Shown piece by piece: positions 31,120 to 38,734 of a DNA stretch of 41,151 bases. Under the pieces are notes generated by a model. The model did not search any database, had not been told where the DNA came from, and saw only the letters and a program-made list of their open reading frames with translations. The stretch comes from DYTO01 sp040757795. Its GTDB lineage: Archaea; Hadarchaeota; Hadarchaeia; Hadarchaeales; Hadarchaeaceae. Both the position numbers and the translations under genes were made by a program. Each line of letters starts with the position of its first letter. Positions within the stretch are counted from its first letter, which is position 1. Location: the NCBI GenBank assembly GCA_040757795.1, contig JBFLWG010000004.1, positions 1 to 41,151 of the forward strand. Reading direction: 5' to 3'.

Positions 31120-31950
31120 CTAAACCCCCTTTACTCCCAGCAGCCCGGCAAGCTGCTTGTATGTGAAAACAGGGCCGTCCTTACAAACAAAGTACCCGCA
31201 GAACTGGCAGTGGCCGCAAAGTCCTATGCCGCACTTCATCCGCCTTTCCATCGAGAGGTAGATGCTGTCCGCCGAGATGCCGCGCTTGACCAGCTCCTGC
31301 GACACTATGTTCATCATTATCTCCGGGCCGCAGACCATTGCCACTGTGCTGGCCGGATTCATCTTTATCTGATCGAGAAGGGTGGTGATGAGCCCGACGC
31401 TGCCCTTCCATCGCTCGTCACTCCTGTCAACTGTCACGAGGACCTCGCCCCCCAATTCGCACCACGTGTCGTACTCCTCAGGAAACATCAGGTCGGAGGG
31501 GCTCCTGGCGCCACAAAGCACCTTCACGGAGCTGTATTTTTTCCTGTTTTTCAGCATGTGGTGAATGGCGGGCCGCAGTGGGCACAGGCCTATCCCCCCT
31601 CCTATCACGATGACGTCTTTGCCCTCAGTTTTTTCAACCGGCCACCCGCTGCCGTAAGGCCCGCGCAGGCCGATTATGTCCCCTTCCTTCAGGCTGGAGA
31701 TGGCCCTGCTGATGTAACCCACCGACCGGATCGTGTGGCCAATTTTTTCCTCGTCCGGGCGTGAGGAGATTGATATCGGGGCCTCGCCAACGCCGTAGAC
31801 GTACAGCATGTTGAACTGGCCGGGCGTGAAGGAGTACCGCTTCCTTTCTTCCGGGTCCACAAACTTGACCGCAATCGACATCGTGTCCTTCGTGTGCTGC
31901 ATTTTTTCAACGACTTCCACGTTTTTCAGTTCCCAGATTCCTGAACTCAA
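31120..31950 (-). CDS. hydG: Sulfhydrogenase gamma subunit, FAD/NAD(P)-binding reductase
   Basis: 276 residues. Ferredoxin-reductase fold: FTPGQFNMLYVYGVGEAPISISS and GLRGPYGSGWP bind FAD, VIGGGIGLCPLRPAI and MVCGPEIMM bind the pyridine nucleotide, and the C-terminal MKCGIGLCGHCQFCGYFVCKDGPVF holds a [2Fe-2S] cluster as in dihydroorotate dehydrogenase electron-transfer subunits. Exchanges electrons with NADP(H). Confidence 0.95.
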   Translation of the reverse strand: MSSGIWELKNVEVVEKMQHTKDTMSIAVKFVDPEERKRYSFTPGQFNMLYVYGVGEAPISISSRPDEEKIGHTIRSVGYISRAISSLKEGDIIGLRGPYGSGWPVEKTEGKDVIVIGGGIGLCPLRPAIHHMLKNRKKYSSVKVLCGARSPSDLMFPEEYDTWCELGGEVLVTVDRSDERWKGSVGLITTLLDQIKMNPASTVAMVCGPEIMMNIVSQELVKRGISADSIYLSMERRMKCGIGLCGHCQFCGYFVCKDGPVFTYKQLAGLLGVKGV

Positions 31951-31951
31951 G

Positions 31952-33079
31952 TCACGTCCTCCTCAGCAGTTTCTCGTTTTCTGTAATGTCGATGCCGACA
32001 GGGCACCAAGTTATGCACCTGCCGCAACCGACGCACCCGTACACTCCATATTGGTCAACCCAGTAAACCAGTTTGTGCATCATCCACTGCCGGTACCTGT
32101 CCGTTATCGTCGGCCTGGCGTTTCCAGTTGCTATTTCTCCGTGGTCCATGCTGAAGCACGAGTCCCACAGCCGTCTTCTGACGACAGCATTTTCACTCAA
32201 ATCAATGGCGTCCAAGACGTCGTTGCAGAAGCAGGTTGGGCAAACCATCGTGCAGTTTCCGCAGCTAAGGCAGGTCTCGGCCGCTTTTGACCAGAGCGGG
32301 CTCGCAAGCCTTTTGTAGAGATTCTCTCGCAGGGTTGTCGTGTCTATGTGCTTCACCATTTTCTCAGCAGTTTCGTCAACCAGCCTGTTGGCGCGGTTGA
32401 TTTCATCCAATGTGGCTGGCCTCACTTCAACACCTTTCATGGCGTCTGCCCCTTTGTCGCTCCCGACCCTTACAAGGAAGCAGTCATCCAGTTCTGTCAG
32501 CGCAAGGTCGTAGCCGTTTTTGATGTGGGGCCCGGCGCCCATGGAAGCGCAGAAGCAGTGCTCTCCCGCTCTTGTGCAGGTGACTGCCAGTATGAAAATT
32601 TCTTTTCTCAAAGCCAGGTATGAACTGTCAGGGAATTCTCCGGCAGCGAAAGTCTTGTCCAGCACACCAAGAGCCGTGAGGTCGCAAGCTCTTATCCCCA
32701 CTATTGCCTGCTTTTTCGGTTCAGTTTCCAGCGTTTGGCAGGCCAGCCGGTTGCCTTCCTTCTTGACTTTTATCAGGTCAACTTCCGGCAGGAAAAGGAA
32801 CCTCTTGATTGAATTTTGGCCGTTGACATAAGCAAAATAGGCCGCACCCTCTTTTTTGAGTTTATACCATCCCGGCCCTTGGACATCAATGTACCCAATC
32901 GGGAGGTCTTTTGTTGAATCTATTTCTGCCAGCAGCATTTGCCCGTCCCTGACTGTTGGGCCAATCAGAGAATATCCAGAAGATTTCAAATTGTTGAAAA
33001 TGATGTCAAGGCTTTCTTTCGGGATAGCATGTGCCTGCCATCTCCGCGCTTCGGCGTCAGGATGTGGAACGTATTTCAT
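31952..33079 (-). CDS. hydB: Sulfhydrogenase beta subunit, 4Fe-4S protein
   Basis: 375 residues. Two ferredoxin motifs near the C-terminus, CLSCGNCTMVCPTCFC and CVGCGRCITWCPVGID, carry [4Fe-4S] clusters linking HydG to HydD. Family of anaerobic sulfite reductase A / HydB. First gene of the hydBGDA operon, ATG preceded by AAAGGAT; promoter and a SurR-consensus match lie within 40 bp upstream. Confidence 0.95.
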   Translation of the reverse strand: MKYVPHPDAEARRWQAHAIPKESLDIIFNNLKSSGYSLIGPTVRDGQMLLAEIDSTKDLPIGYIDVQGPGWYKLKKEGAAYFAYVNGQNSIKRFLFLPEVDLIKVKKEGNRLACQTLETEPKKQAIVGIRACDLTALGVLDKTFAAGEFPDSSYLALRKEIFILAVTCTRAGEHCFCASMGAGPHIKNGYDLALTELDDCFLVRVGSDKGADAMKGVEVRPATLDEINRANRLVDETAEKMVKHIDTTTLRENLYKRLASPLWSKAAETCLSCGNCTMVCPTCFCNDVLDAIDLSENAVVRRRLWDSCFSMDHGEIATGNARPTITDRYRQWMMHKLVYWVDQYGVYGCVGCGRCITWCPVGIDITENEKLLRRT

Positions 33080-33106
33080 TGGTTATCCTTTAAATCAAGT
33101 ATTATC

Positions 33107-33117
33107 GTTTTAAAAAC
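33107..33117. promoter_or_regulatory. SurR-consensus match in the hydrogenase promoter
   Basis: GTTT-TAA-AAAC fits the GTTTn3AAAC consensus of SurR, the redox switch that controls hydrogenase and sulfur genes in Thermococcales. It lies 28-38 bp before hydB and overlaps the best TATA-like sequence. The site is AT-rich and could occur by chance; no SurR gene is in the window. Confidence 0.45.
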
Positions 33118-33139
33118 TTACTGAACGGGAATTTTAAAC

Positions 33140-33152
33140 AAAAAAATAAAAA
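33140..33152 (-). terminator. T-rich terminator after the histone-fold gene
   Basis: On the minus strand TTTTTATTTTTTT follows the stop codon of the 54-residue gene by 13 bp, a typical archaeal intrinsic terminator. It separates that gene from hydBGDA. Confidence 0.55.
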
Positions 33153-33165
33153 TAGGGAAGAGGGG

Positions 33166-33330
33166 TTAAACGTCGAAGCCCCTCAAAGTCTTTCTTCCGT
33201 TTCCCTTCGCCCGCTCTATTGCCCGCTTTGCTCTTCGGGCTATCAGAGCGTCGAGTTCCTTGAAGAAGTCTTCGCTTGCCCTCATTCCCTTTATCAAACT
33301 TCTTACTGCGGATTTCACTATGTATGCCAT
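33166..33330 (-). CDS. Small DUF1931-like histone-fold protein, 54 aa
   Basis: ATG at 33330 with GGAGGTG five bases upstream, one of the strongest ribosome sites in the window, and CTTAAATAC further up as TATA box. The sequence starts MAYIVKSAVRSLIKGM, continues with ASEDFFKELDALI and a long basic helix, and ends NGRKTLRGFDV. This matches helices 1 and 2 and loop L2 (GRKT) of archaeal DUF1931-type histone-fold proteins, with helix 3 essentially missing. Expected to be a DNA-binding chromatin protein or a partner of a longer histone. Monocistronic. Confidence 0.78.
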   Translation of the reverse strand: MAYIVKSAVRSLIKGMRASEDFFKELDALIARRAKRAIERAKGNGRKTLRGFDV

Positions 33331-33448
33331 TTATCCACCTCCAATTGCTGGATAATTGTGAGTTCCGCGGTATTTAAGCATAATCTTGGGTTTTGGCCGG
33401 AATGGAGCGGTTTTACATTTTGAACATATTCAACGGCTGAGCAAAAAC

Positions 33449-34300
33449 TCAAGCGCGGCGGCGTTTTTTGGCTCTGGAGAGCCCTCTGGCCTCCTCCGCG
33501 GGCATCTCGTAACTGTGTTCCATTGTCGGGAATTTTCCGGTTTTGACATCTTTCCTGAAGGCCGCAATAGCTTTTTTCATTGGTGCCCCCAGCTCGGCGT
33601 AGCGTTTTACAAACTTTGGGGTGGCGCCAGTCAGGCCGACAATATCATGAAGCACAAGCACCTGCCCGTCGCAGAACGGCCCGGCACCGCAGCCGATTGT
33701 CGGGATGTCCAGTTTTTTTGTTATTGTTTTGGCGAGCTGCCATGGGACACACTCTAAGACCAGGCTGAACACCCCCAATTTCTCAAGACTTACGGCGTCT
33801 TCAACAATCGCGCGGGCGCTTGCTGCAGTTCCACCCCTGACCTTGTAACCTCCGAACTGGTGGATCCACTGGGGCGTCAATCCAAGGTGGCCCATCACTG
33901 GGATACCTGAATGGATTATTGCTTCTATTTTTTGCATTACTCCTCGACCGCCCTCCACCTTCACTGCCTGGGCCCGCCCCTCTTTGAGGAACCTGCCGGC
34001 GTTTTTTATAGCATCTTCCGGGCTGGCGTGGTAAGACATGAATGGCATGTCACCAACGACCAGAGCCCGCTTGGCTGCGTGCGACACCGCCTTTGTGTGG
34101 TGAACCATCTCGTCCATTGTAACCGAGAGAGTGTCCGGATGTCCAAGAATGACATTTGCAAGGGAATCACCTACCAAGATGATGTCTACCTCGGCCTCGT
34201 CCACCATCTTCGCGGTGAGGCTGTCGTAAGTGGAGACCATTACTATGCGCTCGCCCCGACGCTTCATCTCGCGGAGGGAGGCAGTCGTTACTCTTTCCAT
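33449..34300 (-). CDS. panB: 3-methyl-2-oxobutanoate hydroxymethyltransferase
   Basis: 283 residues. Makes ketopantoate from 2-oxoisovalerate and methylene-tetrahydropterin, first step of pantothenate/CoA synthesis. IVMVSTYDSLTAKMVDEAEVDIILVGDSLANV, GDMPFMSYH, VKVEGGRGV, GIPVMGHLGLTPQ and IPTIGCGAGPFCDGQVLVLHD are conserved, with the catalytic Glu near ECVPWQLA. It normally needs methylene-pterin, a formaldehyde-level one-carbon unit, which makes its position divergent from the formaldehyde-linked AOR-HPS gene of interest. Confidence 0.95.
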   Translation of the reverse strand: MERVTTASLREMKRRGERIVMVSTYDSLTAKMVDEAEVDIILVGDSLANVILGHPDTLSVTMDEMVHHTKAVSHAAKRALVVGDMPFMSYHASPEDAIKNAGRFLKEGRAQAVKVEGGRGVMQKIEAIIHSGIPVMGHLGLTPQWIHQFGGYKVRGGTAASARAIVEDAVSLEKLGVFSLVLECVPWQLAKTITKKLDIPTIGCGAGPFCDGQVLVLHDIVGLTGATPKFVKRYAELGAPMKKAIAAFRKDVKTGKFPTMEHSYEMPAEEARGLSRAKKRRRA

Positions 34301-34398
34301 TCAACCATTCATACCTGAAGCCGGGCAAAATAAAGCTGCTGAAAGCGTTTTTAGCTGGGCAGGAGAGTTACCCTTGTGGTTGAGTGGTCGGAGGTTAC

Positions 34399-36849
34399 AT
34401 GGGGCAGCTGCTCCGCGTCGACCTGTCGCGGGGGAAAACAATCGCGCAGCCGATTGACCTGACCGTCGCCTACAACTTTCTTGGCGGCAGGGGATACTCG
34501 GCTAAGCTGCTTTACGATGAGCTGAAGCCCGGCATCGATCCTCTATCGCCAGGGAACAAGCTGGTTTTCATGACGGGCCCGCTCACAGGGACGACGTTTC
34601 CCGGCGCAGGCAGGACCGCGGTAAGCTCAAAGTCGCCCCTGACCGGCACCGTGGCGGACTCTTTGATGGGAGGAGCATTTGGCACATATCTCAAAAGAGC
34701 CGGTTTCGACGGCATAGCAGTTGAAGGAAAATCCGAAGCCCCGGTCTACCTCCTTGTGGAAGACGGCGTGGCGTCAATTCACAGCGCAGCGGATCTGTGG
34801 GGAAAGAGCACCATCCAAACAAGAAAAAATCTTGAGGAGAAACACAAGGGTGCGTGGGTAGCGGCGATAGGCCCCGCCGGGGAGAACCTCTCGAGCATCG
34901 CGTGCATCTACACAGGCGCGAAGGCCGGGAGGGAAGGCATGGCCGGCAGGTGTGGTCTCGGCGCCGTCATGGGCTCTAAGGGGCTGAAGGCGATAGTGGC
35001 GAATGGTAGCAAAAAGTTTGAGGTGGTCCACGAGGAGGCGTACAAAAAAATCGTTGAAAAGATCAGGCGCACGGTGGAGACACACCCAATAACAGGGATG
35101 GACGGGAGTTTGGGCCGCTTCGGGACTTCTCTTCTGGTGCACAGGATAACAGCAGCGGGGATGCTGCCAGTGGACAACTTTTCAGGCAGGCGGATAACTT
35201 TCGAGGAGGCCGACAGGTTCTGCGGGGAAACGGTGAGGGAGAAGTACCTTGTCAGAAAAACGGCCTGTTTCGCGTGCCCGACAGCCTGCGGTAGATGGGT
35301 GAGGGTCGGCGACTGGGAGGGCAAGGGGCCCGAGTTTGAAAACACAATCATGCTGGGTCCCAACTCAGGTTTTCTTGATTACGAGAAGGAAATAGTCCCA
35401 CTCAACAGGATCTGCGATGAGCTCGGGATAGATGCGATATCAGCTGGAGTGATTCTGGGCTTTGCGAGGGAAATCGGGAAGGTCAATGGTTTGGAGGACG
35501 CGGAGGCCCTGCTGAAGGACATAGCAGGGGGCAAATCAGAGTTTTCGAAAGGGTTGGCGGCGGCAGCCAGAAAAATCAAGAGCAAATCGTTGGCGGCGCA
35601 TGTAAAAAGTCTAGAGCTGCCGGCTTACGACCCTCGCGGAGCAAAGGGGATTGCTTTGGCGTATGCCACATCAAACAGGGGTGGCTGCCATCTCAGGGCC
35701 TACACCATCGCCCCGGAGATCATCAGCAATCCGGAATTTGTCGACCCAAACTCTGAAGATGGCAAGGCAAGGCTTGTTGTAAGGATGCAGGACGCATTCG
35801 CAATTTACGATTCCATGATTGGATGCAAGTATCACGGGCTGGCCCTTTTCACGACACTTGACTACGAGCTGGACGACATCGCGAAGCTCATGACGGCCGT
35901 GACGGGCCTGGAGTGGACCGGCAAGTCGCTGCATGAGGTCGGGTCCAGAATAAACAATGTTGAGCGGATGTTCAACTTCCGGGAGGGATTCAGCTCGGCC
36001 GACGACAGGCTGCCTACCAAGTTTGGTGTGGACCTATCGAGAATGCTGCGAGATTACTACTCGGAAAGGAAGTGGGGGGCGAAGGGCGCGCCGAAAGCTT
36101 GGCCGCCCATCAAAAAGCCGAAGAAAGCCGGGGCGGTTGAAGTCGCTGGCGGCCCGTTTGATCGCCTGAACTTTCCCGAGCTCCAGGTCGCGCTTGACAT
36201 GGATGCCGAAATCCACACGATCGCGTCCGTGGCGAAGCAGGTCTACGAGGGGGGTTGCAGGATAGTTGAGGCTGGAACGCCGTCCGTGAAGAGGCACGGC
36301 GTGGACGCCCTCATCCCCGCGCTGAGAAAAGCCGCACCCGAAGCTCTGCTGGTGGCGGACCTGAAGACAATGGACGTCGGGAACCTGGAGGCCAGAATAG
36401 CTTTCAGGGCCGGGGCCGATGTCGCGGCGGTTCTCGCGATTGGCGGGAGAACAAAAGTCATCGAGGCCGTGAGCGAGGCTGAGCGATGGGACAAGGCGGT
36501 CCTGATAGACCTGATAGACTGCCCGGACCCGCTTGAGATGATTGAAAGCCTTGTCCATGACCTGAAAGGGCAGGAGGGCCGCGTCATCCTGTGCCTCCAC
36601 CGGGGGATAAGCGAGCAGCTGAAGGGCAGGGGGATTTACGAGCAGACCTCGCTCATATCAGAAGCCAAGAAGAGGGCAGGCAGGTTCACTCTTGCCGTCG
36701 CAGGCGGCCTGAAGGAAGGAGTGGTGAAGGACGTGGTGAAGGCCGGGGCGGACATCTGCATCGCCGGCAGCGCGGTGTACAACTCCACGAACCCGAAGGA
36801 AACGGCTAGAAGGATACTCCAAGAAACGAGGGAAGCCCGCGCAGCTTGA
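34399..36849 (+). CDS. Aldehyde ferredoxin oxidoreductase fused to 3-hexulose-6-phosphate synthase
   Basis: 816 residues from ATG 34399, four bases after GGAGG (GTG 34384 is in frame). Residues 1 to about 570 are a complete tungstopterin aldehyde ferredoxin oxidoreductase: AGRTAVSSKSPLTG and GGAFGTYLKRAGFDG bind the pterin, Cys290/293/297 (CFACPTAC) with Cys476 bind the [4Fe-4S] cluster, and GPEFENT and RGGCHLRA line the active site. After a Pro/Lys linker (about 568-582) residues 592-806 form a 3-hexulose-6-phosphate synthase (OMPDC superfamily): LQVALDM (Asp600), ADLKTMD (Asp654, Lys656, Asp659), VAGG and GSAVYNS. HPS releases or fixes formaldehyde with ribulose-5-phosphate; an AOR could oxidise it to formate. 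Both halves keep their key residues. Fusion is continuous with no stop or frameshift. Confidence 0.92.
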   Translation: MGQLLRVDLSRGKTIAQPIDLTVAYNFLGGRGYSAKLLYDELKPGIDPLSPGNKLVFMTGPLTGTTFPGAGRTAVSSKSPLTGTVADSLMGGAFGTYLKRAGFDGIAVEGKSEAPVYLLVEDGVASIHSAADLWGKSTIQTRKNLEEKHKGAWVAAIGPAGENLSSIACIYTGAKAGREGMAGRCGLGAVMGSKGLKAIVANGSKKFEVVHEEAYKKIVEKIRRTVETHPITGMDGSLGRFGTSLLVHRITAAGMLPVDNFSGRRITFEEADRFCGETVREKYLVRKTACFACPTACGRWVRVGDWEGKGPEFENTIMLGPNSGFLDYEKEIVPLNRICDELGIDAISAGVILGFAREIGKVNGLEDAEALLKDIAGGKSEFSKGLAAAARKIKSKSLAAHVKSLELPAYDPRGAKGIALAYATSNRGGCHLRAYTIAPEIISNPEFVDPNSEDGKARLVVRMQDAFAIYDSMIGCKYHGLALFTTLDYELDDIAKLMTAVTGLEWTGKSLHEVGSRINNVERMFNFREGFSSADDRLPTKFGVDLSRMLRDYYSERKWGAKGAPKAWPPIKKPKKAGAVEVAGGPFDRLNFPELQVALDMDAEIHTIASVAKQVYEGGCRIVEAGTPSVKRHGVDALIPALRKAAPEALLVADLKTMDVGNLEARIAFRAGADVAAVLAIGGRTKVIEAVSEAERWDKAVLIDLIDCPDPLEMIESLVHDLKGQEGRVILCLHRGISEQLKGRGIYEQTSLISEAKKRAGRFTLAVAGGLKEGVVKDVVKAGADICIAGSAVYNSTNPKETARRILQETREARAA

Positions 36850-36897
36850 AAGCCTGTAAAGGTTTTAGGGTTCAGCTTTCCATGTGTGAGTGATGCG

Positions 36898-38091
36898 ATG
36901 CTGATTAATGAGGAGATTGTGAGATTGGCGGGGCTGGAGGAGAAGTCCCTGATACTTCTCAGCGAGCCGGACAGGGTGATCCACTTCAGGCTCCGCGAGC
37001 ACGTCCCCCCTGGCTACAAGGTTCTGCACGCTTATGTCGTCTATCACAACTCAGCCAGAGGACCGCCATGCAAGGGAGGAGTGAGGATGGCCAGCCACGT
37101 CACTCTCGAGGAGACGACCCAGCTCGCCGAGATAATGACATACAAAAACGCGCTGATGGACCTGCCGTTCGGAGGTGGGAAGGCGGGCATAGCGGCCCCT
37201 AGCGACCTGCCGCCTGAGCAAAAGAAAGTAATAATGGAGGGCTTCGCCCACGAGATCAGGTACGAACTCATTTCCGGAAATTACGTCCCAGCGCCAGACC
37301 TCGGGACGGGCCCCAGAGAGATGGCAGCCATCTTTGCGGAGACCCACCTCAGGGAGTGCGTGACAGGAAAGCCGGTTGGGATAGGGGGGCTGCCCGGCAG
37401 AGAGGAGGCTACTGGGTACGGGATTTCTGTGGTAGTTGAGAAAGCTGTGAAGGAGTTCCTGAAGAAGGAGCTGCAGGACGTGACTGTGGGCGTGCAGGGG
37501 TTCGGGAACGTGGGGAGCTGGACGTGCAGCTTCCTGGCCGATAAGGGCGTGAAGGTTGTTGGCGTGACAGACAGCAAGGGGGGGGTGATAGACAGGAAGG
37601 GAATAAACATCCCCGAGCTCAGGAAGTGGGCGAAAGAGTGCGGGTCCCTAAAGGGATGCAGGGGGGTGGAGCTCACCAACGAGGAACTTTTCAAGCTTGA
37701 CGTGGACATCCTCATTCCCGCGGCCACAGGCGGCGTGATCAACGAGACAAACGCTGGGAAGATTAACTCGAGTCTCGTGATAGAGGGGGCCAACGCTCCG
37801 ACAACCAAGGCGGCGGACGAGGTCCTCAAGAGAAAAGGAGTCACAGTCATCCCCGACATCCTCGCGAACGCCGGCGGAGTGGTCGCCAGCTATGACGAGT
37901 GGAGAAAGGGCAAGTCCGGGAGCAAGACAAAGAAGGAGGAGACTTATGCGACAATAAAGGAGACGCTTCTCGAGGTCTTTGATGAAGTTCTGGACACCTC
38001 ATCCAAAGAAAACATCTCCCTGAGGAAGGCCGCCCTGCTGACGGCGACGAACAGGCTCGTCGACACAATGAGGGGAAGGGGCTGGCTCTAG
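36898..38091 (+). CDS. gdhA: Glutamate dehydrogenase (Glu/Leu/Phe/Val family)
   Basis: 397 residues from ATG 36898 (GTG 36886 also in frame). PCKGGVRMASHVTLEE, the catalytic lysine region MDLPFGGGKAGI, YVPAPDLGTG with the catalytic Asp, and the Rossmann motif GVQGFGNVGSWTCSFLADKG. Interconverts glutamate with 2-oxoglutarate and ammonia; coenzyme not decided by sequence. It follows the AOR-HPS gene by 48 bp on the same strand and both feed reducing equivalents in peptide or amino-acid breakdown, but co-transcription is only possible, not shown. Confidence 0.95.
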   Translation: MLINEEIVRLAGLEEKSLILLSEPDRVIHFRLREHVPPGYKVLHAYVVYHNSARGPPCKGGVRMASHVTLEETTQLAEIMTYKNALMDLPFGGGKAGIAAPSDLPPEQKKVIMEGFAHEIRYELISGNYVPAPDLGTGPREMAAIFAETHLRECVTGKPVGIGGLPGREEATGYGISVVVEKAVKEFLKKELQDVTVGVQGFGNVGSWTCSFLADKGVKVVGVTDSKGGVIDRKGINIPELRKWAKECGSLKGCRGVELTNEELFKLDVDILIPAATGGVINETNAGKINSSLVIEGANAPTTKAADEVLKRKGVTVIPDILANAGGVVASYDEWRKGKSGSKTKKEETYATIKETLLEVFDEVLDTSSKENISLRKAALLTATNRLVDTMRGRGWL

Positions 38092-38110
38092 AGGCGCTGC
38101 GCGAGCAATC

Positions 38111-38599
38111 TTATTTTTTCCCACTTTTCAAAATTTTTGTAAATGATGTTACTTTATCCTTGTAGTCTCCAGAATTCATTTCCTTCGAGCTTACGCCTAC
38201 CCGGCCGGCAATTATTGATTTTTTCATGAGGCCCTCCATCTCCGCGAGCGGTTTTTCGAAGCCGTCACCTCCAGCCGTGCAAAAAATGCCCACTTTCTTC
38301 CCGGCCAAATAGTGGCTCGTCAGATATGTCCTTACCGCCGGCGCAATGTTGCTCGCCCAGTTCGGCGTTCCTATGACTACAATGTCGTATTTTCCCGGGT
38401 TCTTCTTCACCTTAATTTCAGTCAATTTCCTCTTTCGGGCGTCTCTGCCGGCAATCAACCAGCGTATTGGCCTCAGTCCCGTCCTCTTTTTCAGGTCAAT
38501 GATTTCCTCTGAATCTGCTTTCAGTTCTCTCGCGATTGCTTCTCCGACTTTCTTTGTCGTGCCAGATCTCGAGTAATAGACGACTAGGTGTTTTGTCGT
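38111..38599 (-). CDS. Flavodoxin-family protein without a canonical start codon
   Basis: The frame encodes a complete flavodoxin-like fold: the phosphate loop VVYYSRSGTTKKV right at the N-terminus, VIGTPNWASNIAPAVRTYL for the flavin ring and a GIFCTAGG segment. But between the upstream in-frame stop (38645-38647) and the phosphate loop there is no ATG, GTG or TTG. The first usable TTG (38458) would delete the FMN phosphate loop. An ACG at 38597-38599 sits exactly where the family starts, about 35 bp after a TATA box (CCTATAAAT at about 38630-38638, minus strand). Either translation starts at ACG, the start codon was mutated (ACG from ATG), or there is a base error. 162 residues counted from ACG. 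Confidence 0.7.
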   Translation of the reverse strand, partial: TTKHLVVYYSRSGTTKKVGEAIARELKADSEEIIDLKKRTGLRPIRWLIAGRDARKRKLTEIKVKKNPGKYDIVVIGTPNWASNIAPAVRTYLTSHYLAGKKVGIFCTAGGDGFEKPLAEMEGLMKKSIIAGRVGVSSKEMNSGDYKDKVTSFTKILKSGKK

Positions 38600-38609
38600 A
38601 CCAACTAAA

Positions 38610-38618
38610 GTAGGCGAA
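38610..38618 (-). promoter_or_regulatory. Short core of the replication-gene element near top6B
   Basis: Minus-strand TTCGCCTAC, nine bases identical to the centre of the 23-bp element at 2646 and 9296. It lies between the flavodoxin and the topoisomerase VI operon, 117 bp before top6B and just downstream of the flavodoxin TATA box. Nine bases could match by chance; the location is what makes it worth noting. Confidence 0.35.
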
Positions 38619-38734
38619 TGTTTTTCACGATTTATAGGTTTGGTTTAAAATTATGCTGTCAATCTCCCACACGTCTGAGACCTTCAGAAAACATCAACAC
38701 TTTATTAGCCAAAATGCTGTAAATAGTGGTTTCC

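Noticed and set aside
36034..36600. 188-codon minus-strand frame in the HPS part of the fusion
   Set aside because: Antisense to a region with all HPS catalytic residues in the plus frame.
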